A DNA stretch of 64,000 nt, taken from Martinezella miluonensis (GTDB taxonomy: Bacteria > Pseudomonadota > Alphaproteobacteria > Rhizobiales > Rhizobiaceae). The stretch lies in assembly GCF_900094545.1 (NCBI RefSeq), contig NZ_FMAH01000035.1:1-64000 (forward strand), in the 5' to 3' direction. The notes beneath the pieces were generated by a model. That model was not told the DNA's origin, did no database searches, and saw only the letters and a program-made list of their open reading frames with translations. The stretch's first letter is position 1, and the number at the start of each line of letters is the position of its first letter. Positions 8,525-16,707 of the stretch are shown piece by piece. The translations under genes and the position numbers were made by a program.

Positions 8525-10672
8525 TCAGAGTGACACGGACTTGCCGCGGTCGATCTTCAGATCCTGGAAGAGATCGCTGTCGCTGCGCTTGACGGTGACA
8601 GGATGATCCTTGCTGTGAACGTGAATATCCACCTTGCCAGTCGGCGTAGGCGCGCTAGTCGCAGATCCACCTTGAAGGCCGGCGTTTGCCGCCGCCCTCG
8701 ATGCTGACTTGCGCTCTGGCTGCTGGTTTTCCAGCGACTTACGCAGTGCGTTCGCGATTGCAGCACGGCTGTTGAACTGGCGCGGCCCCTGATCTAGCGG
8801 CTTTTCGTACTCCTTGATCGCCAGGCGCAGGACTTCCTGGGCGTTCTTGGCCTTTACGGCCCTATCCCAGATGCCCATTTTCTTCATTTCCCAGATCATG
8901 GCTTTGGTCTGGTCGCCCATGCCGGCGCTTCTGACGTCTATCCCGGTTCCGCTGAGAATGTCCCGCACGCGCGGCATATGCCACTGCGCGCCGCCGAATG
9001 CAGTCGGTCGGCCGTTAACGAAATCGCCACGCTGTGCACCACCGTAAGCAGATTCCGCGCCCATGGTGGCTCCGGCCCAGGTGACGGCGTTCTCATGAGA
9101 CATGCCTGCGGCCTTCAGGCTTTCGACGATATCCTTGGCGCGCCTCGCCTTAGTCCCTGTCGGGATCGGGCCGGTGCCTGCTCCGCTGACATCAAAGCTG
9201 CCACCAGTACCGGCGCCACCAAAGGTAGCCCGCCCGCCGTAAGACGCCTTCTGAATGCCATCGGCGCCGCCAATACCGGTTCCAGCACCGCCGCCGAGAT
9301 AGCTCTGGGTGAAGGCAATCATGCCGAGCTCGACACCCTTCGCGAGTATGGCAACAGCGGCATTGTCGCGTGCCGTGGAAGCTCCGATCATGGCCGCCTG
9401 CATGCCTGGATGGTAGGCCGCTGGATGAATATTGCCATCGGCGCTGGTGCTGTTCTGACCGGATTTTTTCCATTCAGGCAATGGCGCCCAGAATGGAGTA
9501 TCCTGGCTCTTCTGATCCGAGTTTGGCGATGAACCTGACGAGCCAGAATTCCACCATTCCAGAATTTTATCGAGAGCTTTGCCCTTTTCGACATAGCCAA
9601 ATGAGGTACCGTAACGCTGTCCGTCTTTTGCAGACTCGCGATCCTTGGCGATGTCTCCTGGCTTTGGAGGGTTTATCGCATCCCAGTTGGTCAGGCTTTC
9701 GGCCCATTCCACACCGTCTTTGAGATGCTTAAAGACAGTTTGAATATCGGTGCTGACACCCTTCCAATCGACCTGTTTTAGATCCTCGCCGACGTCATGA
9801 AAGAAGACTTTCACGTCATCGACATGCGCGTCCGAAAATTCCTTAAAAGCATCTGCTGCAGCAGTAATCTCTGGTGCGAGTTTGCCGCCGACTGAATTTT
9901 TTAAATTCTCAAAACTGGTAGTCAGGTGCGAAATCGCGTCCTGAAACGCCTCGGCCTTCTTCGTATCCTCCTCAGAAGGCACGTAGGTATTTTTGCCAGC
10001 GGCTGCCATGCGCTTGTCAAGCGAGGCTTTGCCGTTCGCGCCGAACTCCGCAAACTCTTCACTACCGAAAAACAACCCAGACAAGGTGCGTCGTGACTGC
10101 GCATCCTTTTGCATTGCAAGATAGTTCAGCTCTTTCTGAACCACCTCATCATTGGATTTGGTATTCGCCAGGTCATCAGCAATGCCCTTGCCGCCTCGTA
10201 GGCCAGCAATGGCGCCAAAATTTCCTTGATGAAGACGCATTGCGTCTGCGTTGCGAGCGGCGAAGGAAAGGCCACCAGCAATGGCGTCCGGATCTATCGC
10301 AAGGCCGTCCGATACCTGCTGCATCTTTTGCAGCGTGGTGACCGCAATGCCGGTCTCGTGAGAAAACTTCCTCATCCGCACGGCATTGTCGGCAAACGAG
10401 CGAACGGCCGATCCAACGGCGCCCAACGCTCCCGCGGCCGTCAGGGCTCCGGCGCCGATTGCGCCAAGGCCTAGACCAGACGTCAAGCCACCCATGCCGT
10501 TCGTGACTGCCTTACCGACGCCCTCGGCTTCCTTGCGCAAGCTCTCCATCTGCTTGCCGACCTGCTTCATACCGTCAGGGACTTTGATGTCCTTCAGCCT
10601 GTTTACAAGGTTCTTCAGCGGCTTGGAAAAGCCATCAAGGACAGTTGCCGGAAGTACCAGAGCCTCAGTCAT
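8525..10672 (-). CDS. Tail tape measure protein with lysozyme-like domain
   Basis: A 715-residue protein that sets tail length. A Gly/Ala-rich hydrophobic stretch lies near residues 50-95 (GLTSGLGLGAIGAGALTAAG). The conserved segment SHETGIAVTTLQKMQQVSDGLA and helical regions follow. Around residues 505-640 there is a phage tail lysozyme-like domain (HENAVTWAGATMGAESAYGG, with the likely catalytic Glu in GAES; GAQWHMPR). This would let the tail open peptidoglycan on entry. It ends with a His/Val motif region (VDIHVHSKDH). Its ATG overlaps the stop of the frameshifted chaperone by a few bases. Confidence 0.92.
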   Translation of the reverse strand: MTEALVLPATVLDGFSKPLKNLVNRLKDIKVPDGMKQVGKQMESLRKEAEGVGKAVTNGMGGLTSGLGLGAIGAGALTAAGALGAVGSAVRSFADNAVRMRKFSHETGIAVTTLQKMQQVSDGLAIDPDAIAGGLSFAARNADAMRLHQGNFGAIAGLRGGKGIADDLANTKSNDEVVQKELNYLAMQKDAQSRRTLSGLFFGSEEFAEFGANGKASLDKRMAAAGKNTYVPSEEDTKKAEAFQDAISHLTTSFENLKNSVGGKLAPEITAAADAFKEFSDAHVDDVKVFFHDVGEDLKQVDWKGVSTDIQTVFKHLKDGVEWAESLTNWDAINPPKPGDIAKDRESAKDGQRYGTSFGYVEKGKALDKILEWWNSGSSGSSPNSDQKSQDTPFWAPLPEWKKSGQNSTSADGNIHPAAYHPGMQAAMIGASTARDNAAVAILAKGVELGMIAFTQSYLGGGAGTGIGGADGIQKASYGGRATFGGAGTGGSFDVSGAGTGPIPTGTKARRAKDIVESLKAAGMSHENAVTWAGATMGAESAYGGAQRGDFVNGRPTAFGGAQWHMPRVRDILSGTGIDVRSAGMGDQTKAMIWEMKKMGIWDRAVKAKNAQEVLRLAIKEYEKPLDQGPRQFNSRAAIANALRKSLENQQPERKSASRAAANAGLQGGSATSAPTPTGKVDIHVHSKDHPVTVKRSDSDLFQDLKIDRGKSVSL

Positions 10673-11107
10673 CGCGGGTACGCTCCAAATATTTCAAGGT
10701 GTAGCTGTGCAATTCCGCCAACTCATGGTGAGGCCGAGCCAGAAAATCGAACGGGTTGACGTGAAAGGTCATCGCCAGATCGATAGCCATGTTGACGGAA
10801 TCGTCAGCTACACCGGCATGAAAAAAGGCGTCAGATGCCACCCGAGGCTGATTAGATCCTTCGGCTTAAGCTTTGCCACCGATGAAGGCGGCACGTCGGC
10901 AAGGCGGCTGATCATAGCCGCCATGCGCTTGTCGTCGACGAGGACGCGCGGTGGATCGCTGATCGGGTCGAACTGGACCGGATTGCCGACCGAAATGACG
11001 TCGGCGCCGTTGGGCTCCCGAAGGACGAATTCCTTCACCTTCTCGCCGTGCGCTTCGATCTCATAGTCGAAGTGGAACTTGAACTTTCCGTCTTCCCATG
11101 CCGCCAC
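10665..11107 (-). CDS. Tail assembly chaperone, -1 frameshift product (E plus E' form)
   Basis: At 10826-10820 the coding strand reads CCT TTT TTC, so T-TTT-TTC has the canonical X-XXY-YYZ arrangement. A -1 shift there bypasses the TAG at 10810-10808 and adds 51 codons, giving about 147 residues. The extension contains VNMAIDLAMTFHVNPFDFLA and ends HSYTLKYLERTRDD, which is the conserved E'/T-like domain of such chaperones. It stops at 10667-10665, overlapping the tape measure start. The long form recruits the tape measure in the known lambda G-GT and P2 E-E' systems. Confidence 0.85.
10808..11107 (-). CDS. Tail assembly chaperone, short form (gp41/E family)
   Basis: A 99-residue protein matching the Mu gp41 / P2 E tail chaperone family, with the core KVKEFVLREPNGADVISVG near residue 24 and a conserved LKPKDLISLGWHL end. 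It lies between the tube and tape measure genes, exactly where contractile and lambdoid phages place a chaperone that coats the tape measure during assembly. The last codons carry a TTTTTTC slippery heptamer that produces a longer form, described separately. Confidence 0.9.
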   Translation of the reverse strand: MAAWEDGKFKFHFDYEIEAHGEKVKEFVLREPNGADVISVGNPVQFDPISDPPRVLVDDKRMAAMISRLADVPPSSVAKLKPKDLISLGWHLTPFFMPV

Positions 11108-11110
11108 TAG

Positions 11111-11473
11111 TTAGGTTCCTTCCATGCACGTCGTGCCTTCGAAGCGGATCTTCACCTTGCCGTCCGCTGTTTCCATCGGAAGATCGCCGGCCTGCCACGC
11201 GTTTTTCAGCGTGTAGGTATGACCGTTGGCGATTTCGGCCGTGACCGTCGCGCCCGTAATCCCCTTGATGTTGGCAATGCGCCAGTCGTCCGTCAGCGTG
11301 AAATCGCCCTCGATGTAAGGAACGACCGGCATTTCCGAGTAACCGTGCACATAGTCCTGGCCGGCAATGCCCGTCCTCGTTACCGAGGACGGCATGATCA
11401 CCAGATTCCCGCGCAACGGGTATTGCGTTCCGTCAACCTTGACGTACGCGGTGCCTGCGGCTCTAAGCCCCAT
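11111..11473 (-). CDS. Tail tube protein (Mu gp40-like)
   Basis: A 120-residue tube protein. The start GLRAAGTAYVKVDGTQYPLRGNL and the central GYSEMPVVPYIEGDFTL are family marks, followed by a NIKGITGATVTAEIANGHTYTL beta-hairpin region. It polymerises into the inner tube of the contractile tail, inside the sheath encoded just upstream in the operon. The gap to the sheath gene is 12 bases. Confidence 0.92.
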   Translation of the reverse strand: MGLRAAGTAYVKVDGTQYPLRGNLVIMPSSVTRTGIAGQDYVHGYSEMPVVPYIEGDFTLTDDWRIANIKGITGATVTAEIANGHTYTLKNAWQAGDLPMETADGKVKIRFEGTTCMEGT

Positions 11474-11485
11474 TTTTGTTATCCT

Positions 11486-12991
11486 TTAGGAAGCGCTGGA
11501 ATACTGCAGCCTGAACTGCGCGAGAACGGCGAAGATCCGCAGGCCGTTGATGATGTCCGGCGGATACAGAATATCGACGCGGTCGGGGTTGGTGCTGTTG
11601 CGAACAACCACGAGATTAGAGGCGAAGGCATCGAGGTTCTCGACGAGACCGTCATATTCCATGTCCGAATATTCCGATACGAGCTCGGCCTTGATGATCT
11701 TCGGGGTGACGATCGCCTGCCCCGTTGCAAAGACCGTACCGTCGTTCGCCAGCTTGTGGCGCGGGTACTTGCTCGTGATCGCGCCCTTCATGCGGCGGAA
11801 GATCTCGGCCAGAGTGTACAGTGTGGTCGCCAGCGCATACGCGTTGTCCGACTGACCATAGCTGTTCTTCTGGTACCGCATGGCTTCGCGCATGATCGCC
11901 GGGTAGCCGTTCGGATTGACTCTCTGAATGGCAATGCCGACCGAAACCAGATTGTTCATCTGGGCAACGGTGAAGCGCTGCTCGGTCGGAGCCGGCAGGA
12001 CGCCTGTCATTTCCAGCGTCTGAAGCGGCCGGGCCGGATCATTCGCCAGGCCGCGGATGGCAGCAGAGGTATAAGCTGCCGTCCAGTCCCAGACCGGAGT
12101 CGGCGACGCAGGCTCAACCGCGAGCACGGTTTCAACCGCGGAATTGCCGGTCGGCCCCCATGTCATGAGGTTGCTGTAGGTGTCGCGCCGGGCACTCCAA
12201 ACCGCACCATATAGTTCGCGCATCCAGCCCCAACGGCCGGTGTCGCCGAAGCCATATTCGATGTCGAACGCGGCGAGCGTGTTGGAATCGGTATAAGGCA
12301 GACCGACGAAGTCATACTGCGTTTCGCCCAGCGCGATGATGGCGTTGTCGAAGACCGGGACGCCGGCGCCATTGGTAGCCGCAGTATGGACAAGCGTAAT
12401 GCCTGCCGGCAGACGCTGCGAACCGTTCGAGCCGAGATAGGTGTCGGTGACGACGATATCGTTTCCGGTTGCGCCCTTCCACTGGCACGTATACGTGACG
12501 ACACCTGCCACCGCAGCGGCCGTCGACGGCAGCGTCGTCATAGCGTTGACGGCCGCCGCAATGTTGGTGGCGATCACAGACGCCGTATCGGCGCTCTTCA
12601 CACCGACGCTGACAAGCTGGCCGGCCACATAGAGCGAGATAATACCTGATTCCGTTGCGGTACCGGAGACAGTCGTCGTCTGTGTGGCCGCAACACCGCC
12701 TGTTGGATCATCAACCGCCATGCCGTAAAGCAGCGCTGCGGGATAGACCTGGAACAGGCGGTAAACCATGCGCTCAAGCATGGAGCCTTCGCCGAAAAGT
12801 CTTTTTGCGACGGCGACCGAGCCGATGGCATAGACCTTGTTCGACACAGCAGCGCCTGCGGCAAGCTTCTGACCGATGAAAATGGCAGGGTGGCTGGCTG
12901 TGCCGCCAGTACCTGCCTGCGAGGAATCGACTTCCGCATAGAAGAGCGGAACGTTCCAGGTCTGGGGGAATGAATTGAAAGAAACAGACAT
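11486..12991 (-). CDS. Contractile tail sheath protein (Mu gp39-like)
   Basis: A 501-residue sheath subunit. The N-terminus (VSFNSFPQTWNVPLFYAEVDSSQAG) and GQKLAAGAAVSNKVYAIGS near residue 45 are typical, as are the FVGLPYTDSNTLAAFD middle part and the conserved C-terminal region with DGTVFATGQAIVTPKIIKAEL and a final FAVLAQFRLQ. The sheath shows that this phage had a contractile (myovirus-type) tail despite its lambda-like head genes. Its ATG overlaps the stop of the DUF2635 gene by one base. Confidence 0.93.
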   Translation of the reverse strand: MSVSFNSFPQTWNVPLFYAEVDSSQAGTGGTASHPAIFIGQKLAAGAAVSNKVYAIGSVAVAKRLFGEGSMLERMVYRLFQVYPAALLYGMAVDDPTGGVAATQTTTVSGTATESGIISLYVAGQLVSVGVKSADTASVIATNIAAAVNAMTTLPSTAAAVAGVVTYTCQWKGATGNDIVVTDTYLGSNGSQRLPAGITLVHTAATNGAGVPVFDNAIIALGETQYDFVGLPYTDSNTLAAFDIEYGFGDTGRWGWMRELYGAVWSARRDTYSNLMTWGPTGNSAVETVLAVEPASPTPVWDWTAAYTSAAIRGLANDPARPLQTLEMTGVLPAPTEQRFTVAQMNNLVSVGIAIQRVNPNGYPAIMREAMRYQKNSYGQSDNAYALATTLYTLAEIFRRMKGAITSKYPRHKLANDGTVFATGQAIVTPKIIKAELVSEYSDMEYDGLVENLDAFASNLVVVRNSTNPDRVDILYPPDIINGLRIFAVLAQFRLQYSSAS

Positions 12992-13191
12992 TAAGAATTA
13001 TCCGTTTTCGCGCTGGTGCTCGACGCCTTCGCGGGTGCCGGCTCGCTCTTGGCGATGGCTCCATCCCTGATCAGGCGGAACGTGAATTGATCTGCGAGCC
13101 AGTCGGCACCGCCATCTGGCAGAATGCCGGAGACGGGATGGCTCAGCTTCGCGCCCGCCTCTGTGGGGACGACAAAAACCGTTGTGCTCAT
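12991..13191 (-). CDS. DUF2635 family small tail protein
   Basis: A 66-residue protein starting MSTTVFVVPTEAGAKL, with the family pattern PVSGILPDGGADW near residue 18 and a low-complexity Ala/Ser/Lys tail. DUF2635 proteins (Mu gp38-like) regularly precede the sheath gene in Mu-type tails; their role is not established. I set the start at ATG 13191, since the open frame upstream overlaps the gp37-like gene. Confidence 0.85.
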   Translation of the reverse strand: MSTTVFVVPTEAGAKLSHPVSGILPDGGADWLADQFTFRLIRDGAIAKSEPAPAKASSTSAKTDNS

Positions 13192-13210
13192 GTGGTGGGG
13201 ATCTTTTTGG

Positions 13211-13768
13211 TTAGGACGTTGGAACAGTCCACGTCCTGTTGAACGTGTCCGCCGTGCCGTCGTTGTTCGGCTTTGCCGTGACGCTGAGAGTCTGGAGATC
13301 GTCCCTGATGATGGGATCGTAGATCCAGCGATAAAAGAACTGAAATTCAAGCTGCAGCTCGAGGAAGTAAGACTCGCCTTCCTTCTCAAAGATGCGACGC
13401 CGGCGAATGCCGTTGATGGATTCGAAGCGCGCATCGGGCGCAGTGCCAAATCCCACAAAGGTCGGATCGGTCAGCAGCGTGTTCTCGATCGCATCTATAT
13501 CGGCGTCGATGATGCCGTCAGTAACGGATGGGTCGTCAAAACCACGCGATACCGCAATAATGATCGTCGCAGTGACCCCGAATTTCGGCGGGCCAGCATT
13601 GGCGTCGCCGTCCGGATCAAGTCGCTCATCGGCAATAAAGATTGATAGTGCCGGGAGGTCGTCAACCGATAGCGTCGGCGTGCCTTGCTTGCGGATCGTC
13701 ACATAGCCCGGCAGGTTCTCAAGGCGGCTGTAGATCGCCTCTCGGATGGCCGTGGTGTGGCTGGTCAT
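13211..13768 (-). CDS. Mu gp37-like tail completion protein
   Basis: A 185-residue protein between the FII-like connector and DUF2635. It begins MTSHTTAIREAIYSRLENLPG and has an LPALSIFIADERLDPDGD region and a ATIIIAVSRGF strand, compatible with tail terminator/completion proteins that cap the tail at the head interface. The assignment rests mostly on gene order (Mu gp37 position). Its start overlaps the FII-like gene by 4 bases. Confidence 0.7.
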   Translation of the reverse strand: MTSHTTAIREAIYSRLENLPGYVTIRKQGTPTLSVDDLPALSIFIADERLDPDGDANAGPPKFGVTATIIIAVSRGFDDPSVTDGIIDADIDAIENTLLTDPTFVGFGTAPDARFESINGIRRRRIFEKEGESYFLELQLEFQFFYRWIYDPIIRDDLQTLSVTAKPNNDGTADTFNRTWTVPTS

Positions 13769-14085
13769 CTGATCTCTTTTAGCCTCAGCTCGGCACCGCC
13801 CTGGCCGTCAGGCGTAGACGCATCCACCTTGTAGGCTTTGCCGCTCAACACGATCTTGTCACCCTCGCGGGGTGGGATGGTAAAGTTGCTCAGCTGAATG
13901 CCCAAAGTGACATTCGTGGATGCCATCTCCGAGCCATCTGCCAGCATCACGGTTGCCACGGTGCGATCGTAAATGCCGGTGGCGGGGTATGGCGGAGCGG
14001 TCGGCTGAGATTTTAGAGGCGTGACCATTACAGTCACGCCGAAAGCCGCCATGCATGGCGACAAAACCAGGTTGTCAAAATCCAT
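13765..14085 (-). CDS. Lambda FII-like head-tail attachment protein
   Basis: A 106-residue beta-rich protein with the MDFDNLVLSPCMAAFG start and the ALDGS-like and VTLGIQLSNFTIPPREGDKIVLSGKAYKV pattern of the Phage_attach (FII/Gifsy-2) family, ending in a PDGQGGAELRLKE segment. It would sit at the head-tail junction and joins the lambda-type head module to the Mu-type tail module. Confidence 0.82.
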   Translation of the reverse strand: MDFDNLVLSPCMAAFGVTVMVTPLKSQPTAPPYPATGIYDRTVATVMLADGSEMASTNVTLGIQLSNFTIPPREGDKIVLSGKAYKVDASTPDGQGGAELRLKEIR

Positions 14086-14099
14086 GGCGGCCCTACTGC

Positions 14100-15119
14100 T
14101 TAGCTGGCGGTGCCCGTGTACAGGACTTCCGGACGCGAGCAGATGAACAGCGGGTAGCTGTAGATCTCGAACTTCGTCCAGGCATTTCGGTCACGATCAG
14201 GGATCGTCAGAGCATACTGCTCCTGGCCGAACGTGTTGATCCACGGATCGAATTCAGCCGGGCCGTAGGCGGTCTGGAACAGATCACGGACGCCGACCGG
14301 GAAGAAGACCGCAGCGTTGTCGCCGATCGCAACAGTCGACTTGTCGTCGGTACCGCGGTAGTTGTGGAAGTAGATGCCGCCGAAATAGAAGGCATCGAAT
14401 ACCGTTGCCTGCGTCGCGCGCAGACCTTCGGCCGCCTGCCAGTTCTGGTAGGTCAGCTCAACGGACGGATGCTTGACGAGGGCGTCAAAGAAGGAATCGC
14501 CAACCAGTGCATGCACGCTCGTGCTGCTGGTGAAGCCACCCTTAGCGGCACGTGCCATGCCACGGGCGATCTTCTTGCAGAGATCGTTCACATTGATCGA
14601 GGAGCTCGAGAATGCGAACGCAACGTCAGTATTCGGCGTAATGCCCCACTCAGCGAACCAGTCGATAAGCACGCTGCCGTCCGAATCCAGCCACTTGCCC
14701 TGCAGTGCACCGAGGCGGGCATATTCGGCGGTGAGGTCGAAGTCGTCCTTCAGACGCGATAGGCGGCGAGCCGCTTCGGCCTGGACCTGCATCAGCTCGG
14801 TTTCAGTACCGAACTGGCGGATGCCGTTGATCTGCTCAGCGTAGAGCGTGAAGGACTTTGCCCAACGTCTGGTGCTGAAATTGCGGATATCGCGCTTATC
14901 GTCTTGAAGCTGCGTCGGAGGCGCGCCGATCTGCGACGTCGGGATCAGCTGCATGAAGCCGTCGCGCTTTTCAATGGCGATGCTTCGCGTGTTGGTCGGA
15001 ACGGGCTCAAAGATATTGAGCTCGTTCAGGAACTGCGGCTTGTAGGGGATTTTTTCAAGCGCAGTGGTCAGCGATACGGTGTGAAACGCATCGCTGTTAA
15101 AAATGTCCATGCTTGCCAT
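14100..15119 (-). CDS. Major capsid protein, lambda gpE family
   Basis: A 339-residue capsid protein of the HK97 fold, lambda gpE family. It carries DIFNSDAFHTVSLTTALEKIPYKP at the N-terminus, TRSIAIEKRDG near residue 43, IRNFSTRRWAKSFTLYAEQINGIR, and the C-terminal IPDRDRNAWTKFEIYSYPLFICSRPEVL, all hallmarks of this family. Length is usual for the family. It lies directly downstream of the decoration protein gene, as in lambda (D then E). Confidence 0.95.
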   Translation of the reverse strand: MASMDIFNSDAFHTVSLTTALEKIPYKPQFLNELNIFEPVPTNTRSIAIEKRDGFMQLIPTSQIGAPPTQLQDDKRDIRNFSTRRWAKSFTLYAEQINGIRQFGTETELMQVQAEAARRLSRLKDDFDLTAEYARLGALQGKWLDSDGSVLIDWFAEWGITPNTDVAFAFSSSSINVNDLCKKIARGMARAAKGGFTSSTSVHALVGDSFFDALVKHPSVELTYQNWQAAEGLRATQATVFDAFYFGGIYFHNYRGTDDKSTVAIGDNAAVFFPVGVRDLFQTAYGPAEFDPWINTFGQEQYALTIPDRDRNAWTKFEIYSYPLFICSRPEVLYTGTAS

Positions 15120-15135
15120 TAGGTCAAATAATCCT

Positions 15136-15507
15136 TTAGCGGACGGAAATGCCGAGCGCTGCCAGCTGTGCGTTCTGGGTGGCGATCTCTGTCGGAGTGT
15201 CGATCGAAGCGTCGCGCGTGAGGTGCTTGCCGTTCACTTCGCAGGTGCGGGTAAAGGCCGTCACGAGATGGTCGGCGCTGGTTGCGTCGACACGGAAACC
15301 GACGATGGCGGCTGCGATCTGAGAGCCGTCAGATGCCGCGGGAACCGAGGGCACGTATTTGCCACTGGCAGTGATCTTGCCAACCACAGTGCCAGGCTGA
15401 ATAATGCCGGCACCCGAGGCAATCGTGATGACGTCGCGCGAGATGTAGCCAGGCGCTTCGGTGACCAGGAACTCAAGGCTCCATGGCTGCTGAGAAAAAG
15501 TGGTCAT
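15136..15507 (-). CDS. Head decoration protein D
   Basis: A 123-residue protein of the lambda gpD family. It begins MTTFSQQPWSLEFLVTEAPGYISRD and contains the GAGIIQPGTVVGKIT strand and ITASGKYVP, then AAAIVGFRVDATSAD. Such trimers bind the expanded capsid and stabilise it. The position between protease and major capsid genes fits the lambda order. Confidence 0.93.
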   Translation of the reverse strand: MTTFSQQPWSLEFLVTEAPGYISRDVITIASGAGIIQPGTVVGKITASGKYVPSVPAASDGSQIAAAIVGFRVDATSADHLVTAFTRTCEVNGKHLTRDASIDTPTEIATQNAQLAALGISVR

Positions 15508-15519
15508 GTCTGAAATTCC

Positions 15520-16707
15520 TTAGCGCTTGCCCAGCTTTGCGACGGCTGCATCCCAGCCCTTGGCGACGTCTTCTTGCTTGGTTCGAACCACTGCACCGCG
15601 AGCATTGCTGGTGCTGCCCTCCTTTTCTGATCGGGCCTTCAGAAGGCGGCGGCGGACATCTGCTACCGGAACAGCCTTCGTGAGGAAGCCAGCGGTCAGG
15701 TCGTCACGACCAGCAAGAGCACAGAGATCGGCGACGCGGCGAGCGTAGGAGAGACCCTTGACGGCGGCGCGCGCTTTGCGGGCGGTCGGCTCGTCGTCGT
15801 CTTCCTTGTCGTCCTCGTCGGCGTCAGCCCGCTTGTCGTCGTCGTCGACGTCGGCGTTCATGTCGTCGTCATCTTCTGCGCTGAGATCGTTGTCGTCTTC
15901 GGCGCGCGCTTTGCGAGCCTTGCGTGCCTTCCTGGCATCGGACGGCTTGTCGTCGTTCTCGTCGCCGTCTTCGGCGTAGCCATCATCTTCAGCCTTGGCG
16001 ACGATGGCGGCGAGCGCATCAAGCTTTGCCGACAGGGCAGCAATGGCCGACTCGGTCTTGTTCTTTTTTGGCGTTACAGCCATAGCAATTCCTTTATGCA
16101 TGGCAGTTTCAACTGCCGCACGTAAATGTTGTGGAACGAGTTTGAGGTTGATCGACGCCTGCGATGGGTCGATGACCTCGTCGCATAGGCCGAATTCAAC
16201 GGCTTCCTGGGCGCTCAAAAGACGGTTCTCTTTCATCAGAGCGAGAACATCTTCTTCCGATTGTCCGGTTTTCTTTGCGTATGCCTCAACGTAGCGATCG
16301 GTCAGCCTTTGCAGATCTTCCGAAGCAATCCTGAGTTCATCCGCCGTCCCGCCCGCACCGGCGCTGTACGGCTCATGGATCAACATGAAGCCGTTGCTGG
16401 CGATCTCGACGCGATCTGCGGCCATCGCAATCAGGGTGGCGGCGCTTGCCGCAAGACCTTCAATGCGCGCCGTGATCTGCGCCTGGGACATCGACAGGAT
16501 CGTGAAGATTGCCTCAGCAGTGAACACGTCACCGCCAGGCGAATTGATCCTGACGAGCACCTCGGCTGGATTGCCGAGGGCTTTGAATTCAGCGTCGAAC
16601 CATTGGGCCGTAATGCCTTCACCAGTCTCATCGGCGCCAATGCCGCTGAACAGGCAGATCTCAGCTGGTGACGGCGCTAGAGCCTTCACCCTCTTGAATC
16701 GGGTCAT
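15520..16707 (-). CDS. S49/ClpP-type head maturation protease with scaffold region
   Basis: A 395-residue protein. Residues 1-195 are a ClpP-fold protease: NSPGGDV near 55-61, the nucleophile Ser88 in LAASAAT, and MLIHEP with His111. The rest looks like an internal scaffold (lambda C/Nu3-like): helical SAIAALSAKLDALAAIV, then a very acidic Asp/Glu run mixed with Lys/Arg-Ala repeats (about residues 240-320), and a short basic C-terminus. The protease would remove the scaffold before DNA packaging. Overlaps the portal gene by 4 bases. Confidence 0.92.
   Translation of the reverse strand: MTRFKRVKALAPSPAEICLFSGIGADETGEGITAQWFDAEFKALGNPAEVLVRINSPGGDVFTAEAIFTILSMSQAQITARIEGLAASAATLIAMAADRVEIASNGFMLIHEPYSAGAGGTADELRIASEDLQRLTDRYVEAYAKKTGQSEEDVLALMKENRLLSAQEAVEFGLCDEVIDPSQASINLKLVPQHLRAAVETAMHKGIAMAVTPKKNKTESAIAALSAKLDALAAIVAKAEDDGYAEDGDENDDKPSDARKARKARKARAEDDNDLSAEDDDDMNADVDDDDKRADADEDDKEDDDEPTARKARAAVKGLSYARRVADLCALAGRDDLTAGFLTKAVPVADVRRRLLKARSEKEGSTSNARGAVVRTKQEDVAKGWDAAVAKLGKR

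Noticed and set aside
11219-12214. Plus-strand open frame opposite the tube and sheath genes
   Set aside because: Antisense to two solid phage structural genes; Arg/His-rich low-information sequence.
15580-15610. A GGTTCGAACC-like stretch resembling a tRNA T-loop
   Set aside because: It lies inside the protease-scaffold gene and no cloverleaf can be built around it. No tRNA gene was found in the window.
15758-15979. Ser-rich open frame with repeated TCGTCG units, possible repeat element
   Set aside because: It is the antisense of the acidic Asp/Glu-rich scaffold part of the head protease; the repeats reflect GAC/GAT codons.
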